Source: an uncultured Myxococcales bacterium
Lineage (GTDB): Bacteria; Myxococcota_A; Polyangia; Polyangiales; Polyangiaceae
Reading direction: 5' to 3'
Assembly (NCBI GenBank): GCA_937872925.1
Contig: CALMUT010000179.1
Coordinates: 1 to 35,025, forward strand
Length of the DNA stretch: 35,025 nt
A model generated the notes under the pieces. It had not been told where the DNA came from and made no database searches. It was given only the letters and a program-made list of their open reading frames with translations. Of the stretch, positions 25,514 to 34,700 are shown piece by piece. A program made the position numbers and the translations under genes. The first letter of the stretch is position 1, and each line of letters opens with the position of its first letter.

Positions 25514-26548
25514 ATGAAGCACACTCCGCTCGTGGCGCTGTTCGCGCTTATCGCCGTTGGCTGCTCGCGCACTACGCCCGATACACAGTGGCCCCCGGAA
25601 GGCCCCGGCAAGTTGCCGTACATCCCGATGCCGGCGGAGGACGACATCTTCGGGGACTCCGAGGAACCCGAGGTGGACGCGCCGAATGCAGCGGACCAAC
25701 CGGCGGCCATCGAAGCGGAACTGCCAGCGCCACCCAAGGCGACGCTCTCCCGTGCGGCAACCTGCGCCGACAAGAAATGTGAACTGAAGGGCTTTGTCGT
25801 GGCGCCAGCAAAGGCGGCCCCCGCGAGCGATGCCAACTCCCCGGCTGCAGTCTGGTCTCACGACATCGCCAAAGACTCGGTGGTGATCATCCCCCGGCAC
25901 CACGAGCTGGAGTGTTTCACACTCGTGCTTGACGGGAGCGTATTGGTCAGTGGTGACGACGGCGGCGCGGCCCAGGCGCTTTCGACTTGGGGCGTGGCGC
26001 GAGCGCCGGGCTGCGGAGTGATGATCCGCGCTCGCGAGGGCGAAGCCAAGACGGTCATTGCCGTCGCAACGAACAAGGAAAGCCTCGAGACTTCCCTGGC
26101 CCGCGCAAAGGCCAAGCCCTGGGAGGTGCGCTGGAAGAAGCGCCCGTCCGCGCTGCACAATTTCGCGCTGGACAAGGTGGACGACCACGCATGGGGCGGC
26201 GGCGCGTTTCACGCGCGCATCGGCGTGGGCGGCGCAGAGCCGGCCCTCACCGCAAGCTTCGGTCTGCTGCGCGCGAGCAAGGACGGCTCCGTGGCCGAGC
26301 ACGATCACCCGACCTGGGAACACATCGCGGTGCTCTCGGGTAGTGGCCGCATTCAGATCGCCGGGGCGAGCCAGCCCGTGGCGCCTGGCGCGGTTTTTCA
26401 CATCCCCAAGACGGTGAAACACGGGTTTACGACAGACGGCAAACAGCAACTTCTCGCCGTACAGCTCTACAGCCCGTCCGGGCCGGAGCAGCGTTTCGTT
26501 AAGCTCGCGAAGGAAGCGGCCGCGGCGGACAAGGCCAAATCTCCCTGA
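25514..26548 (+). CDS. Bicupin lipoprotein
   Basis: A 344-residue lipoprotein with lipobox AVGC and Cys17, then an acidic Pro/Glu linker to about residue 75. Two cupin domains follow. The second is clear, with EHDHPTWEH (His263, His265, Glu269) and a later His303 in KTVKHGF, matching the metal ligands of the two cupin motifs, and GSGRIQIAG between them. The first (about 110-190) retains His129/His130 and Glu133. Cupins bind metal and small molecules or catalyse varied reactions; the substrate is unknown. An envelope location is unusual for this fold. ATG 25514 is chosen for the lipoprotein signal; ATG 25487 is possible. Confidence 0.86.
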   Translation: MKHTPLVALFALIAVGCSRTTPDTQWPPEGPGKLPYIPMPAEDDIFGDSEEPEVDAPNAADQPAAIEAELPAPPKATLSRAATCADKKCELKGFVVAPAKAAPASDANSPAAVWSHDIAKDSVVIIPRHHELECFTLVLDGSVLVSGDDGGAAQALSTWGVARAPGCGVMIRAREGEAKTVIAVATNKESLETSLARAKAKPWEVRWKKRPSALHNFALDKVDDHAWGGGAFHARIGVGGAEPALTASFGLLRASKDGSVAEHDHPTWEHIAVLSGSGRIQIAGASQPVAPGAVFHIPKTVKHGFTTDGKQQLLAVQLYSPSGPEQRFVKLAKEAAAADKAKSP

Positions 26549-26642
26549 GTTTCTCTGGGTCGGCCGGGCGGGCAGCGCTGCCCACGGGCCGGGCGGCGCA
26601 CGGGCTTTTCCCAAGCCCACTCACCTGGCCTAGGATTTCAGT

Positions 26643-27712
26643 GTGCAGCCCTTGACCCGATCGGCACTCATGCCGGCGGCAGTAGTCGCCTACGTCTGCT
26701 TCGCGGCTTTGCGCGGCCAGTCGGGCACGTTGCCCACGCTGGCTCTGATCACGCTGCCACTCTTCGTCTTCTGGGCGTGGCGTCGCACGGAAGCTCCACG
26801 GGACGCCGAAGACCATACGGAACGCGCCGCGCGCTTGTCCCTCCGCGCCGTCGCGTGGGGGATCGCGATCTGGCTTGCGGCGCGTTCCGGTCCCGCCGGT
26901 CGGCCCAGCCTCGACGCCGCCGCAAACCTGGCAACGGGCACCGTCGTGGTCGCAGCTCTGATCTCCTTGGCCCGCATAGGAAGCCTGGGCGGCTTGCTCT
27001 CCGTACCCGCGGCATCGCGTTCCCTTGATGCAGCTGCGTTCGCAGGCCTGTTGTGGGGCATCGCAACCGCTTTGCCTGGTGCCCGTGCGCTGTTTGCGGA
27101 AAGCAGCGTCTTGCTCGACCCACTGGCTGTGGACTACGCGACCACGACTGCGGGCGCCGCCAGCCTGCTGGTCCTAGTGGCGGCCACTTGGCGCGTGAAA
27201 GTCCTGCGACGCAACGAACTGGGCGCGAGCGATCGCGCCGCAGGCGCATTCGCGCTTTGCCTTGCGGCGGTAGGCGCCGCCATTCCCGCGGCGTTCCTTG
27301 ACGTTGCAGCCCCGGACCGCATCGTACCGGCATTTGCCATCGGCGCCGCGGCTGCCTGTGCCTGGGCCGCGAGCGTGCGCGAAGCCAGCACGGTCACCAT
27401 GGCGCTGCGGGCAACTTTGGCGGTGCTGATCTTGGGCGTGCCACTGATGCTGCTCGCTGGCTTCGTGGCGCGCAAAGCCCCCCAGCACGCAGGCGCCGTG
27501 GTCCTGTTCGCATGCGCGGCGGCCATTTGCGTCGGCGTCGTTGCACGGCGGGTCGCGCGCCCGCTGGGTCCGGATCAATCCCGCTGGCTGGAGGCCGTGG
27601 CGGCTGCAAGCCGCGCTGCGTTGATTCCGGAGCCCGAGGCGGCCTTGTCCCCAGCGCTGTTCGCGTTGTCCCCCAGGCGTTGTCCGGGTGCCCAAGGGCG
27701 CCCCGGCCCCCC
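26643..27712 (+). CDS. Polytopic membrane part of a frameshifted AAA-like protein
   Basis: This is the 5' part of a gene whose continuation is in another frame. It encodes about 355 residues rich in Ala, Leu and Val, with roughly eight to ten membrane segments. GTG at 26643 is preceded by AGGA with a seven-base spacer. Formally this frame runs to a stop at 28013, but beyond about 27700 it turns Arg/Cys/Ser-rich and reads as shadow, while the adjacent frame becomes clearly coding. The switch lies near the C-runs at 27670-27674 and 27707-27712. One missing base in sequence or genome would restore a single protein of about 790 residues. No transporter motif was recognised. Confidence 0.75.
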
Positions 27713-29014
27713 AATGCGCGCCCAGAACTGTGGCGCACGAGCCCGCCCGCCGTTCTCAGCGTGGATATCGCGGGCTATTTGCACGAAAAACCCGCCGAAG
27801 CGCCGGAGCGTCTCTATGCTCTGGCCCTTGAGGAGCCGGAGCGCACGCTGCGCGCCGAGGTGCTGCGCCAACTCGAAGTGCGTCGCCCAGAGGTCCGTCC
27901 CATCCTCGCGTGGCTCGAAACCCGCCACGCATCATCCGCCACGGTTGTCGTGGACGACGATGGCCCCCTGGGATTCATTCTACTGCCAAAGACCAGCCGC
28001 AGCAGCCCGCTGAGCTTAGAAGAAGCGCGCGGGATTCGCCTGCTTACGGATCGCATCAGCTCGCTGCTCTCCATGTCGTCGGCGCTGGCCAGATCCCGCG
28101 AGCGCGAGCTGCTCGCTACGGCACGCGCGGATGCCGCGGACGACGAAGTGCACCGTCTGGAGCACATTCTGAGTCTCGACGCGGGCCGACATCGCATGGC
28201 CGCCGAGCGCCTGGCGGCACGGGTGCGCACCACGGCGTTTTCCCCGGCCGCCCGCGACGCCCTCGAGCGACTTGAGCGCTTGGGTCGGTTGGGCGCAACG
28301 CTGTATCTGGAAACACCGCCGGGCTGCGATGCGACCGCGTGGGCAGCGCTGGCGCATCTGGCTGGACCGCGCTCGGGGGGCCCCTTTGTGATCGTCGATG
28401 CAACCCACGGACGTGAGCACGACGCGAAGCGTTGGGAAGATCCGAATGTGTCGCCCATCGCACTTTCGGACGGCGGCACGTTGTTCATCTCTGACGTCTT
28501 TGCTCTGCCCGCGACCGTGCAAGCGGTATTGCAGCGCGCCCTGGCGCGAGCCAGCACCGAAATCCTTCGCTCAAGCGTGCTCCCGCCAGCACTGATCGCC
28601 ACCGGCACAGAATCCCTCGACGCTTTGATTGGCGCGGACAAGCTCGACCCAGCCTTGAGTCGATTCCTCTCTCAGGGCAGCTTGACGTTGCCGAGGCTGC
28701 TCGATCGGGGCGAAGATCTGCGCAGCCTGATCCTCGACACCTTGGCCCGGACCGGCCTGCGCCTGCGAGGCAAACCCTTGGGCGTAGACGGAGCGGCGCT
28801 GCGCTTGCTACTGGAGCACACCTGGCCTGGCAACGAGGCAGAGCTGAGTGAAGTCGTGGGGCGAGCCGCCAGTTTCGTCGTTGGCGATCAACTGCGCGTA
28901 CAGGACCTCTTCGCGGCGGGCTTCCAACTCGTCGTCGACGAACAACCCTCGCACTCACCGCTACCCGCCATGGCCCCGCGGCCGGCACGTCCCCGGCGCG
29001 GCGGGCGCCGCTAG
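27712..29014 (+). CDS. GAF-like and degenerate NtrC-type AAA+ part of the same protein
   Basis: This 3' part begins reading well near PNARPELWRT, in the frame one base earlier than the upstream part. It holds a GAF-like region (about 27800-28090), a coiled-coil-like stretch and a domain resembling the AAA+ module of sigma-54 activators. A degenerate P-loop (PPGCDATAW, near 28316), Walker B-like GGTLFISDV (near 28473), RGEDLRSLILDTL and WPGNEAEL (near 28823) appear in the family order. The GAFTGA loop that contacts sigma-54 is absent and there is no C-terminal DNA-binding helix-turn-helix, so it probably does not activate transcription directly. A longer opening from 27512 in this frame is shadow. 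The stop shares a CTAG with the convergent gene. Confidence 0.75.
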
Positions 29015-29874
29015 CGCGGTTGACCCGCCAAGTCCTCGTAGAAGCGCTCCACCAGCTCCCGAGCCGGCGTGTGCTCGACTTGAGCGTTGGCACGGGTCAG
29101 CGCTTCTAAGGTGAGTTCGAAGTTTTCCGCCCGGACAATGGCGCGGCGCGCAAGGTTGCGGCCTACGGTCGTGCCAATCAGCGCCAAGGAGCCGCCGCTC
29201 CACGCGAAGGCGCAACGCTTGCGAGCTGCGGTCTGCAAATCCGTCAGGGGGTTGGCGCGGAGGAACATGCCCAAGACGTCTTCATATCCGCGCCCATCGA
29301 AGCCCTCGGGGGCCATCTCGCCGATGCTCACGCGCTGCTGCTGGGTGCGCACACGGCGAACGCCACGCCAGCGCAACAGCCGCGGCGGCGGTTCGATGCC
29401 ACGGAAGGTCTCACTGCCCACCCACCAGCTGACCGTCGTATCGACGCGCCCCAGAGTCAGAATGCGTCCGAAGGTTGCGTAGCGCGAGAGCGCCTCGCTG
29501 GCTTGCCGGGGTGCGCCCGCCTGTTGCACCTGCCCGCGCACTAGCTCCATCAGCTTTCTTGGTCGATCTTTGTCGAACCAACCGACCAAGCTCGGATTCG
29601 TCGTTTGCACCAAATCGTTCAATGCACACGTCAGCAGCCATTCCCCCTTCGACAAATCGCCGATGGCGTCGACGCTGGCAAGTCGGCGTGCCGCGCGGAT
29701 GCGATGCGCGCGAACCGCGTCCATGGCGCCCCCGGTCACCGCTAGGGATTCCGCACTCGCAAACTCGAGCGCTTGGACGGGTCCTATGGGTTCGAGGGGC
29801 CGCAGCGTGCCACCTTCGATCAGTGGCAATAACACCTGCTCGGCCAGGGCCTGGGCACTGACGAGCGCCGCCAA
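29011..29874 (-). CDS. Uncharacterised protein, third gene of 29011-31681 operon
   Basis: A 287-residue, probably soluble and mostly helical protein that I do not recognise. It has no signal peptide or membrane helix. Arg-rich segments (RAHRIRAARRL and LLRWRGVRRVR) and a conserved-looking stretch TTVSWWVGSETFRG are the main landmarks. TTG at 29872-29874 directly follows the TAG stop of the upstream gene and is the only start that keeps the N-terminal helix. It ends within the same CTAG as the convergent AAA-like gene. Its tight packing with the two upstream genes suggests that all three proteins work together. Confidence 0.8.
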   Translation of the reverse strand: MAALVSAQALAEQVLLPLIEGGTLRPLEPIGPVQALEFASAESLAVTGGAMDAVRAHRIRAARRLASVDAIGDLSKGEWLLTCALNDLVQTTNPSLVGWFDKDRPRKLMELVRGQVQQAGAPRQASEALSRYATFGRILTLGRVDTTVSWWVGSETFRGIEPPPRLLRWRGVRRVRTQQQRVSIGEMAPEGFDGRGYEDVLGMFLRANPLTDLQTAARKRCAFAWSGGSLALIGTTVGRNLARRAIVRAENFELTLEALTRANAQVEHTPARELVERFYEDLAGQPR

Positions 29875-31341
29875 CTATGCCTCGACTCCCTTCAGCGGAT
29901 TGAGACCGAGCTCGTCGAGCCAGACCGTCGGCAGCTCCTCGGCGAACACGGCATCGAGTTCCGTGACCTGAACCGGGGCCCAGCGTTGCCCCTCTAAGAG
30001 TGCGCGCTCGAGAGCCACGAAATGCCGCTCAGAGACCCGATAGGCGCTGCCATCCGGGCGGAAGAAGACCAGCTCGTCGGCACCTAGGGACAAGCTGGAG
30101 GCGAGCACCGTGGGGTCGATTGCCGGCACCAAACGGGAGCCCAAAGGCACCAGAACTTGCGGGTGGTAGCGCCAAAACAGATGCCCCAGGGGAATGGCAC
30201 CAGCCCCGGCACCGGAGAGCACGAAGGCGCCCACGTCCGTCAACGCCAGCCGCGTTTGTTTGAGCGTGTCGACGGGAAGGGCGTAGGCCAGGCGCCGCAA
30301 CAATTCCAGCTCGGCACTCGGGATCAGCGCGGCGTCCACGCCCGCTGGCGCGCCGGGATCTGGCAGCAGGCGAATGGGCACACGGACCGCGTCCGGGCTT
30401 TTCGCCGGCTGGCCTTGGTGTACACCGCGCTCCAAGTCCAGCTCGGCGCGTTCCAAGCTCGCGAGCTCGGCCATGGCCGGCACACGCTGCAGTTCCAAGG
30501 CCGGCTCACCCCGGCCGCGAAAGAGCACCAAGCCTTCCGGCGCAAAAACCGGACACGCTTCTAGAGCGACGGGGTGATGGTAGCCGTGCTCGACGGCTGC
30601 GCCAGGAGTCACCTGAATGAATGCAGCCATTCCCGGCGTATTGGCAAGCAGCGGGCGGAGTCGGGGCGGCATCTCCTGGACGCGAAACAGGTAGCGACGC
30701 ACGGGGTGTTCGTCAAAGCTCGTCTCCGGCGGCCACTCGGCGACGCCGACGGTGGCCTGGACGTTCGATCTTGCAAAATAGGACAACAGCGCCGGCCCGA
30801 GCCCATGGTCGGCCAAGACCCAAAGCGCTGTAGTTGGCAGCAAGTGCGAAGGATCGGCATGCGGTGCCAGGCGCAGCAAGAGCGATCGCAGCTCCACGCT
30901 GCGTTCCAGTTCGTAGGCTTGTGAAAAGGTAGAGTGGTACAGGCACAGCGCGCTATCGCTGGCCGTGATTTCCGGCGCATCGAATCCAAAGGGCGCGCTG
31001 GCATCCCGATACTGCACGAAGTGGCGACTGGTACCCGTAAAGGTAAACCCACCCGTTAGTCTGGCCACTTCGGCGACGCGATCCATGCGATCGCTCGAGC
31101 CCGCATCGAAGGACAACGCAACCTCGCGGGTGCCCAACTTTGAGCGAACGATCTGGATCGACAGCGAGTCGGCCAGGCCACCCAGGGTCTGCTCCTCGGT
31201 GTAGACCGACAGGAAGGCCACCAACCGATCGAGAGAAGGCATCAGCACCAGGCCCCGGGACCCCAAGGCCACGCCGCGCGCGTCCAAGCCCACGCCGGGA
31301 ACCCGGATTCGCGTCTGGTGAACGGCAATGCGATCTAACAT
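29875..31341 (-). CDS. Uncharacterised 488-residue protein, second gene of operon
   Basis: I do not recognise this protein with certainty. It is soluble, beta-rich at the N terminus (RIRVPGVGLDARGVAL) and in the C-terminal third. There, a stretch around FVLSGAGAGAIPLGHLFWRY, then LVPLGSRLVPAIDP and VFFRPDGSAYRV, looks like a conserved domain. It vaguely recalls the accessory domains of the MoxR-vWA and FtsH ternary systems described in multicellular bacteria, but none of the partner ATPases or vWA proteins is in the window. The ATG lies one base after the stop of the 112-residue gene (TGAGATG). The next gene starts at its stop codon. Confidence 0.85.
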   Translation of the reverse strand: MLDRIAVHQTRIRVPGVGLDARGVALGSRGLVLMPSLDRLVAFLSVYTEEQTLGGLADSLSIQIVRSKLGTREVALSFDAGSSDRMDRVAEVARLTGGFTFTGTSRHFVQYRDASAPFGFDAPEITASDSALCLYHSTFSQAYELERSVELRSLLLRLAPHADPSHLLPTTALWVLADHGLGPALLSYFARSNVQATVGVAEWPPETSFDEHPVRRYLFRVQEMPPRLRPLLANTPGMAAFIQVTPGAAVEHGYHHPVALEACPVFAPEGLVLFRGRGEPALELQRVPAMAELASLERAELDLERGVHQGQPAKSPDAVRVPIRLLPDPGAPAGVDAALIPSAELELLRRLAYALPVDTLKQTRLALTDVGAFVLSGAGAGAIPLGHLFWRYHPQVLVPLGSRLVPAIDPTVLASSLSLGADELVFFRPDGSAYRVSERHFVALERALLEGQRWAPVQVTELDAVFAEELPTVWLDELGLNPLKGVEA

Positions 31342-31342
31342 C

Positions 31343-31681
31343 TCAGGGCACGTTCACGCCTTCGGCGGATACTAAATGCTGTCGCACTACGTCGCAGACC
31401 CACTCGGCGCGGGGGGTCGCGATCGCGGCATGCCCGCCTCGTGAAGTGATCTCGTCCACAACGGGATCGAGTTCTTCGTGCATGACGGAGGTGAAGTACG
31501 ATATGTCGACAGTGGTACGTGCGGGCAGTTCGCCCACGGACGGCCCCGCCGCACTCCCACTGACCTTGAACATACGGCTCTGGCCGGGCTTGGGATTGTA
31601 CGCAACAAACGCGGAAACGCGCCCCGGGTGTCCGGCACCGGGTTCGACGATCCCTCCGGCGAGCAACATCAGCTGACTCAC
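31343..31681 (-). CDS. Small uncharacterised protein, first gene of operon
   Basis: A 112-residue protein starting at GTG 31679-31681. It has a hydrophobic start (LMLLAGGIVEPG), which may be a beta strand more than a signal, a middle part with SRMFKVSGSAAGPS and a C-terminal helix (AEWVCDVVRQHLV). No family is recognised. It is the promoter-proximal gene of a very compact three-gene operon and lies about 110 bases from the divergent kinase-AAA-TPR gene. That makes a shared control region possible. Confidence 0.75.
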   Translation of the reverse strand: MSQLMLLAGGIVEPGAGHPGRVSAFVAYNPKPGQSRMFKVSGSAAGPSVGELPARTTVDISYFTSVMHEELDPVVDEITSRGGHAAIATPRAEWVCDVVRQHLVSAEGVNVP

Positions 31682-31794
31682 GCGACCAGCATAGCGAGCT
31701 TTGGACTTCCTGGGGCGCTTTCGTTTTCGGCGGCGCCCGGCTGGCTGGGTGAGCTTCGCGGCGCAAAAAGCACCGGCTGGAGTCGTGCATAGGT

Positions 31795-34700
31795 ATGGGC
31801 CAGCCCCCGGCCGGTGTAACGTGCGATCTCATCGTGATTTCAGACTTCGAAAGTGGTCGCCGACTGGGCGGCAGATTCGTCATCGAGCGCGAGGTGGGGC
31901 GCGGCGGCGCGGGCGTGGTATTTCGCGCCTACGACCAAGTCTCTCAGGGCCTCGTCGCACTCAAGGTGCTCCAAGCCGAGGCCGGAGACGTGCCCGAGGA
32001 AGAGGAACGGCTGCGACGTGAAGGCGAACTGCTTGCAGAGCTGAAGCACCCGGGCATCGTGCGCATGGTGGCGTCCGGCGTGCTTGACGAAACCGGCCAG
32101 CCCTACGTTGCGATGGAGTGGCTCGAAGGCGAGGACGTGAGCGCGCGCCAACGGCGCTCCCCTCTCAGCTTACGCCAATCTGTGGAGCTCGTCGCAAGCG
32201 TCTCGGATGCGCTAGTAGCCGCACACGATCTGGGCGTGGTGCACCGAGACATCAAACCCGGAAATATCTTCCTCTGCGAAGGAGATGCCGCGCCGAACGC
32301 AACCCTAGCTGGCACGCCGAAGCTGGTGGACTTCGGCGTGGCTGCCAAGTCGGACGTCATGATCAGTCGCTTGGGCGACGTCGTGGGCACTCCGGCGTAT
32401 ATGGCACCCGAACAAGCCCGCGGCGACGCGCCGATTGATGTTCGCTGCGACGTATACTCATTGGGCGCGACGCTTTTCGAGTTACTCACGGGCCGACCAC
32501 CGCACGTCGGGCCCACAAAGATCGCAACCTTGGCGCGCTTGGTCACGACTCCGGCCCCGCGGCTTTCGGAACTACGCCGGGACGTAGCGCCGGGGTTGGA
32601 CGATCTGGTTCATCGCATGCTGGCAACCGAGCCGGATCAACGTCCTGGCGACATGCGTGAAGTCAGCGCGCTGTTGCGGCAGGCACTTCGGGAAGCCTCC
32701 GACGCGCCGCCCAGAGTGATGACGCCCAGTGAGCCCGTGATGAGTTCCCGCCTCGGCTCGAGCGCATCACGCTTGGTGACCAGCATCGTCGCGCTGCGCT
32801 TCGAGAATGGGTCTGCCCGAGATCGCGCCCTGGATCATCTAAAAGAGCGCGGCGCGGACGCCGTGCCCCTCGGCCCCGAGGCGCTCGTGGCCCACTTGGG
32901 GGCGCAGCGGGCCACCGGTATGGAGGCCGTGGCCGGGTTGGATCTTGGACGGCGCCTCGCCCGGGCCGGCGCGCAAGTGGGGATCGCCAGTGGCCGCGCG
33001 CGGATGAGCTTGACCAGTCGTACCGGCGCCGCGCACCCCGTGGGGGAGGTCGTCGACCGCGCCTCAGCCCTCGCGAAAGAAGCGGCACCCGGGGTCGTTT
33101 TGGCGGACGTCACGACGAGCGAGCTGGGTCGAGGTCGCTACGAGTTCAAGACCCGCGACGACGGGGCTGCGGTGGTCGGCGAACAGGTGCGTGGCCAGCG
33201 TGCCGATCGCGTGGGCGGCGCGCCTTTCGTCGGGCGCGAAGCCGAGCTCGCCCAGGTCGTCAACGCCTTCGAACGCGTGTGCTCGGACGCCACGCCGGTG
33301 CTCGTCAGCATCACGGGCCCACCTGGCATCGGCAAGACGCGCCTGCGCCGCGAAGTGATCGCGCGGCTGGCCGCGGGCAAACAGGCGCCCCTGGTGATCG
33401 TGCAACGCAGCGAAGCCTACGGACGAGGGCACGCGCTCGGTGCGGCCGCCGACATCCTGCGCGCCATCATCAGCTTGCCCAAAGGCGCGACGTCCCGCGA
33501 GGCCGAACAAGCCATCGTCTCACGCCTGGGGCCTTCGACCGTAAGCAACCTAACCACGAAGAACCGCGAGATCCTTGCCCGATTGCTGGCAAACGAGCAG
33601 TTGCCTGAGGGGCTCGACCCGCGCGGCGCCCGCGACGTGCTGTGGTTGGCGATGACGGATCTGGTCGCGCAAGTGACTGCGGGGCAACCCACGATCATCG
33701 CCACCGAAGATTTGCAGTGGGCAGATCCGGAAAGCATCGGATGGCTAGACCATCTACTGGGGCGAACCAATCTACGCCCGCTCATGGTCATGGCCCTGGT
33801 GCGACCGAATTTTTGGAGCGAGCACGGGGAGCGTTTTAGCGGTCGCGACCACGTCAACCTAGAACTGCGACCGATTTCCCTGAAAGCAGTGCGCACCATT
33901 GTGCGAGCCGTATTGGGCGACGCTGCCAACGACGAGTCTGTAGAGCGCATCGCAGAGCAAGCGGGCGGACTCCCGCTGTTTGCAGAAGAGCTGGCGCGCG
34001 TAACAGCGGGCGGACGCGGTTCACTTCAAGCACCGACCATCGAGTCGGTCATCCAGGCGAGTTTGGACAATCTTGAAGAGGAATGCAGGGACGCGCTCGG
34101 CAGGTTGTCCGTATTCGGGCTGAGCGTGTGGGACACCGGGCTCGAGGCCTTGGGACTCTCGGGTGCGGAAGGCCTGATGAAAGAGCTCTCTGCCGCCGAG
34201 GTGTTGGTGGAGCAGAACGTCTCGCGCTTTCCGGGCGCTCGGGAGTGGCTCTTCAAACACGCGTTGGTTCGGGAAGTGGCCTACAAGTCCCTGGGCGAAC
34301 GTGAACGCAAGGAGCTGCATGTGCTCGCTGCGCGCTTTCTGGCGTCCATGGGTGAAGACGCCGCCACCGTGGCTGGGCATTTCGACATGGGGAACTGCCC
34401 CTCTGAAGCCGCCGAGCATTGGTCGCGGGCGGCCCAGCGTTCCCTGGCCGCCAACGCGCTTTCCGATGCTCTGAGCATGGCGGAGCGCGCGCTACTGCAC
34501 TCCGGTGACAAGACCACCGCGTTCCAACGCGCCGCCTACTTGGACGAAGCGTACAGCCGCCTCGATCCCCGCGCTGCAGATCGCGAGACAGCGGTGTCGG
34601 CACTGGAAGACAACGTCTACGACGAAAGCAGTGAGGTACGCGCTCGGGGAGCGCGCGCGCGTTTCGATGATGCTCGAGGCACCGGCCACGACATAAGTGA

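Noticed and set aside
25300..25836. Long in-frame extension of the PhoH gene upstream of 25299
   Set aside because: It crosses the divergent bicupin gene and adds about 180 residues of low-complexity sequence; PIN-PhoH proteins begin at the MKKTYVLDTN point.
25412..26620. 402-codon open frame on the minus strand opposite the bicupin gene
   Set aside because: It is Arg/Gly/His-rich shadow of a well-supported lipoprotein gene and has no ribosome site.
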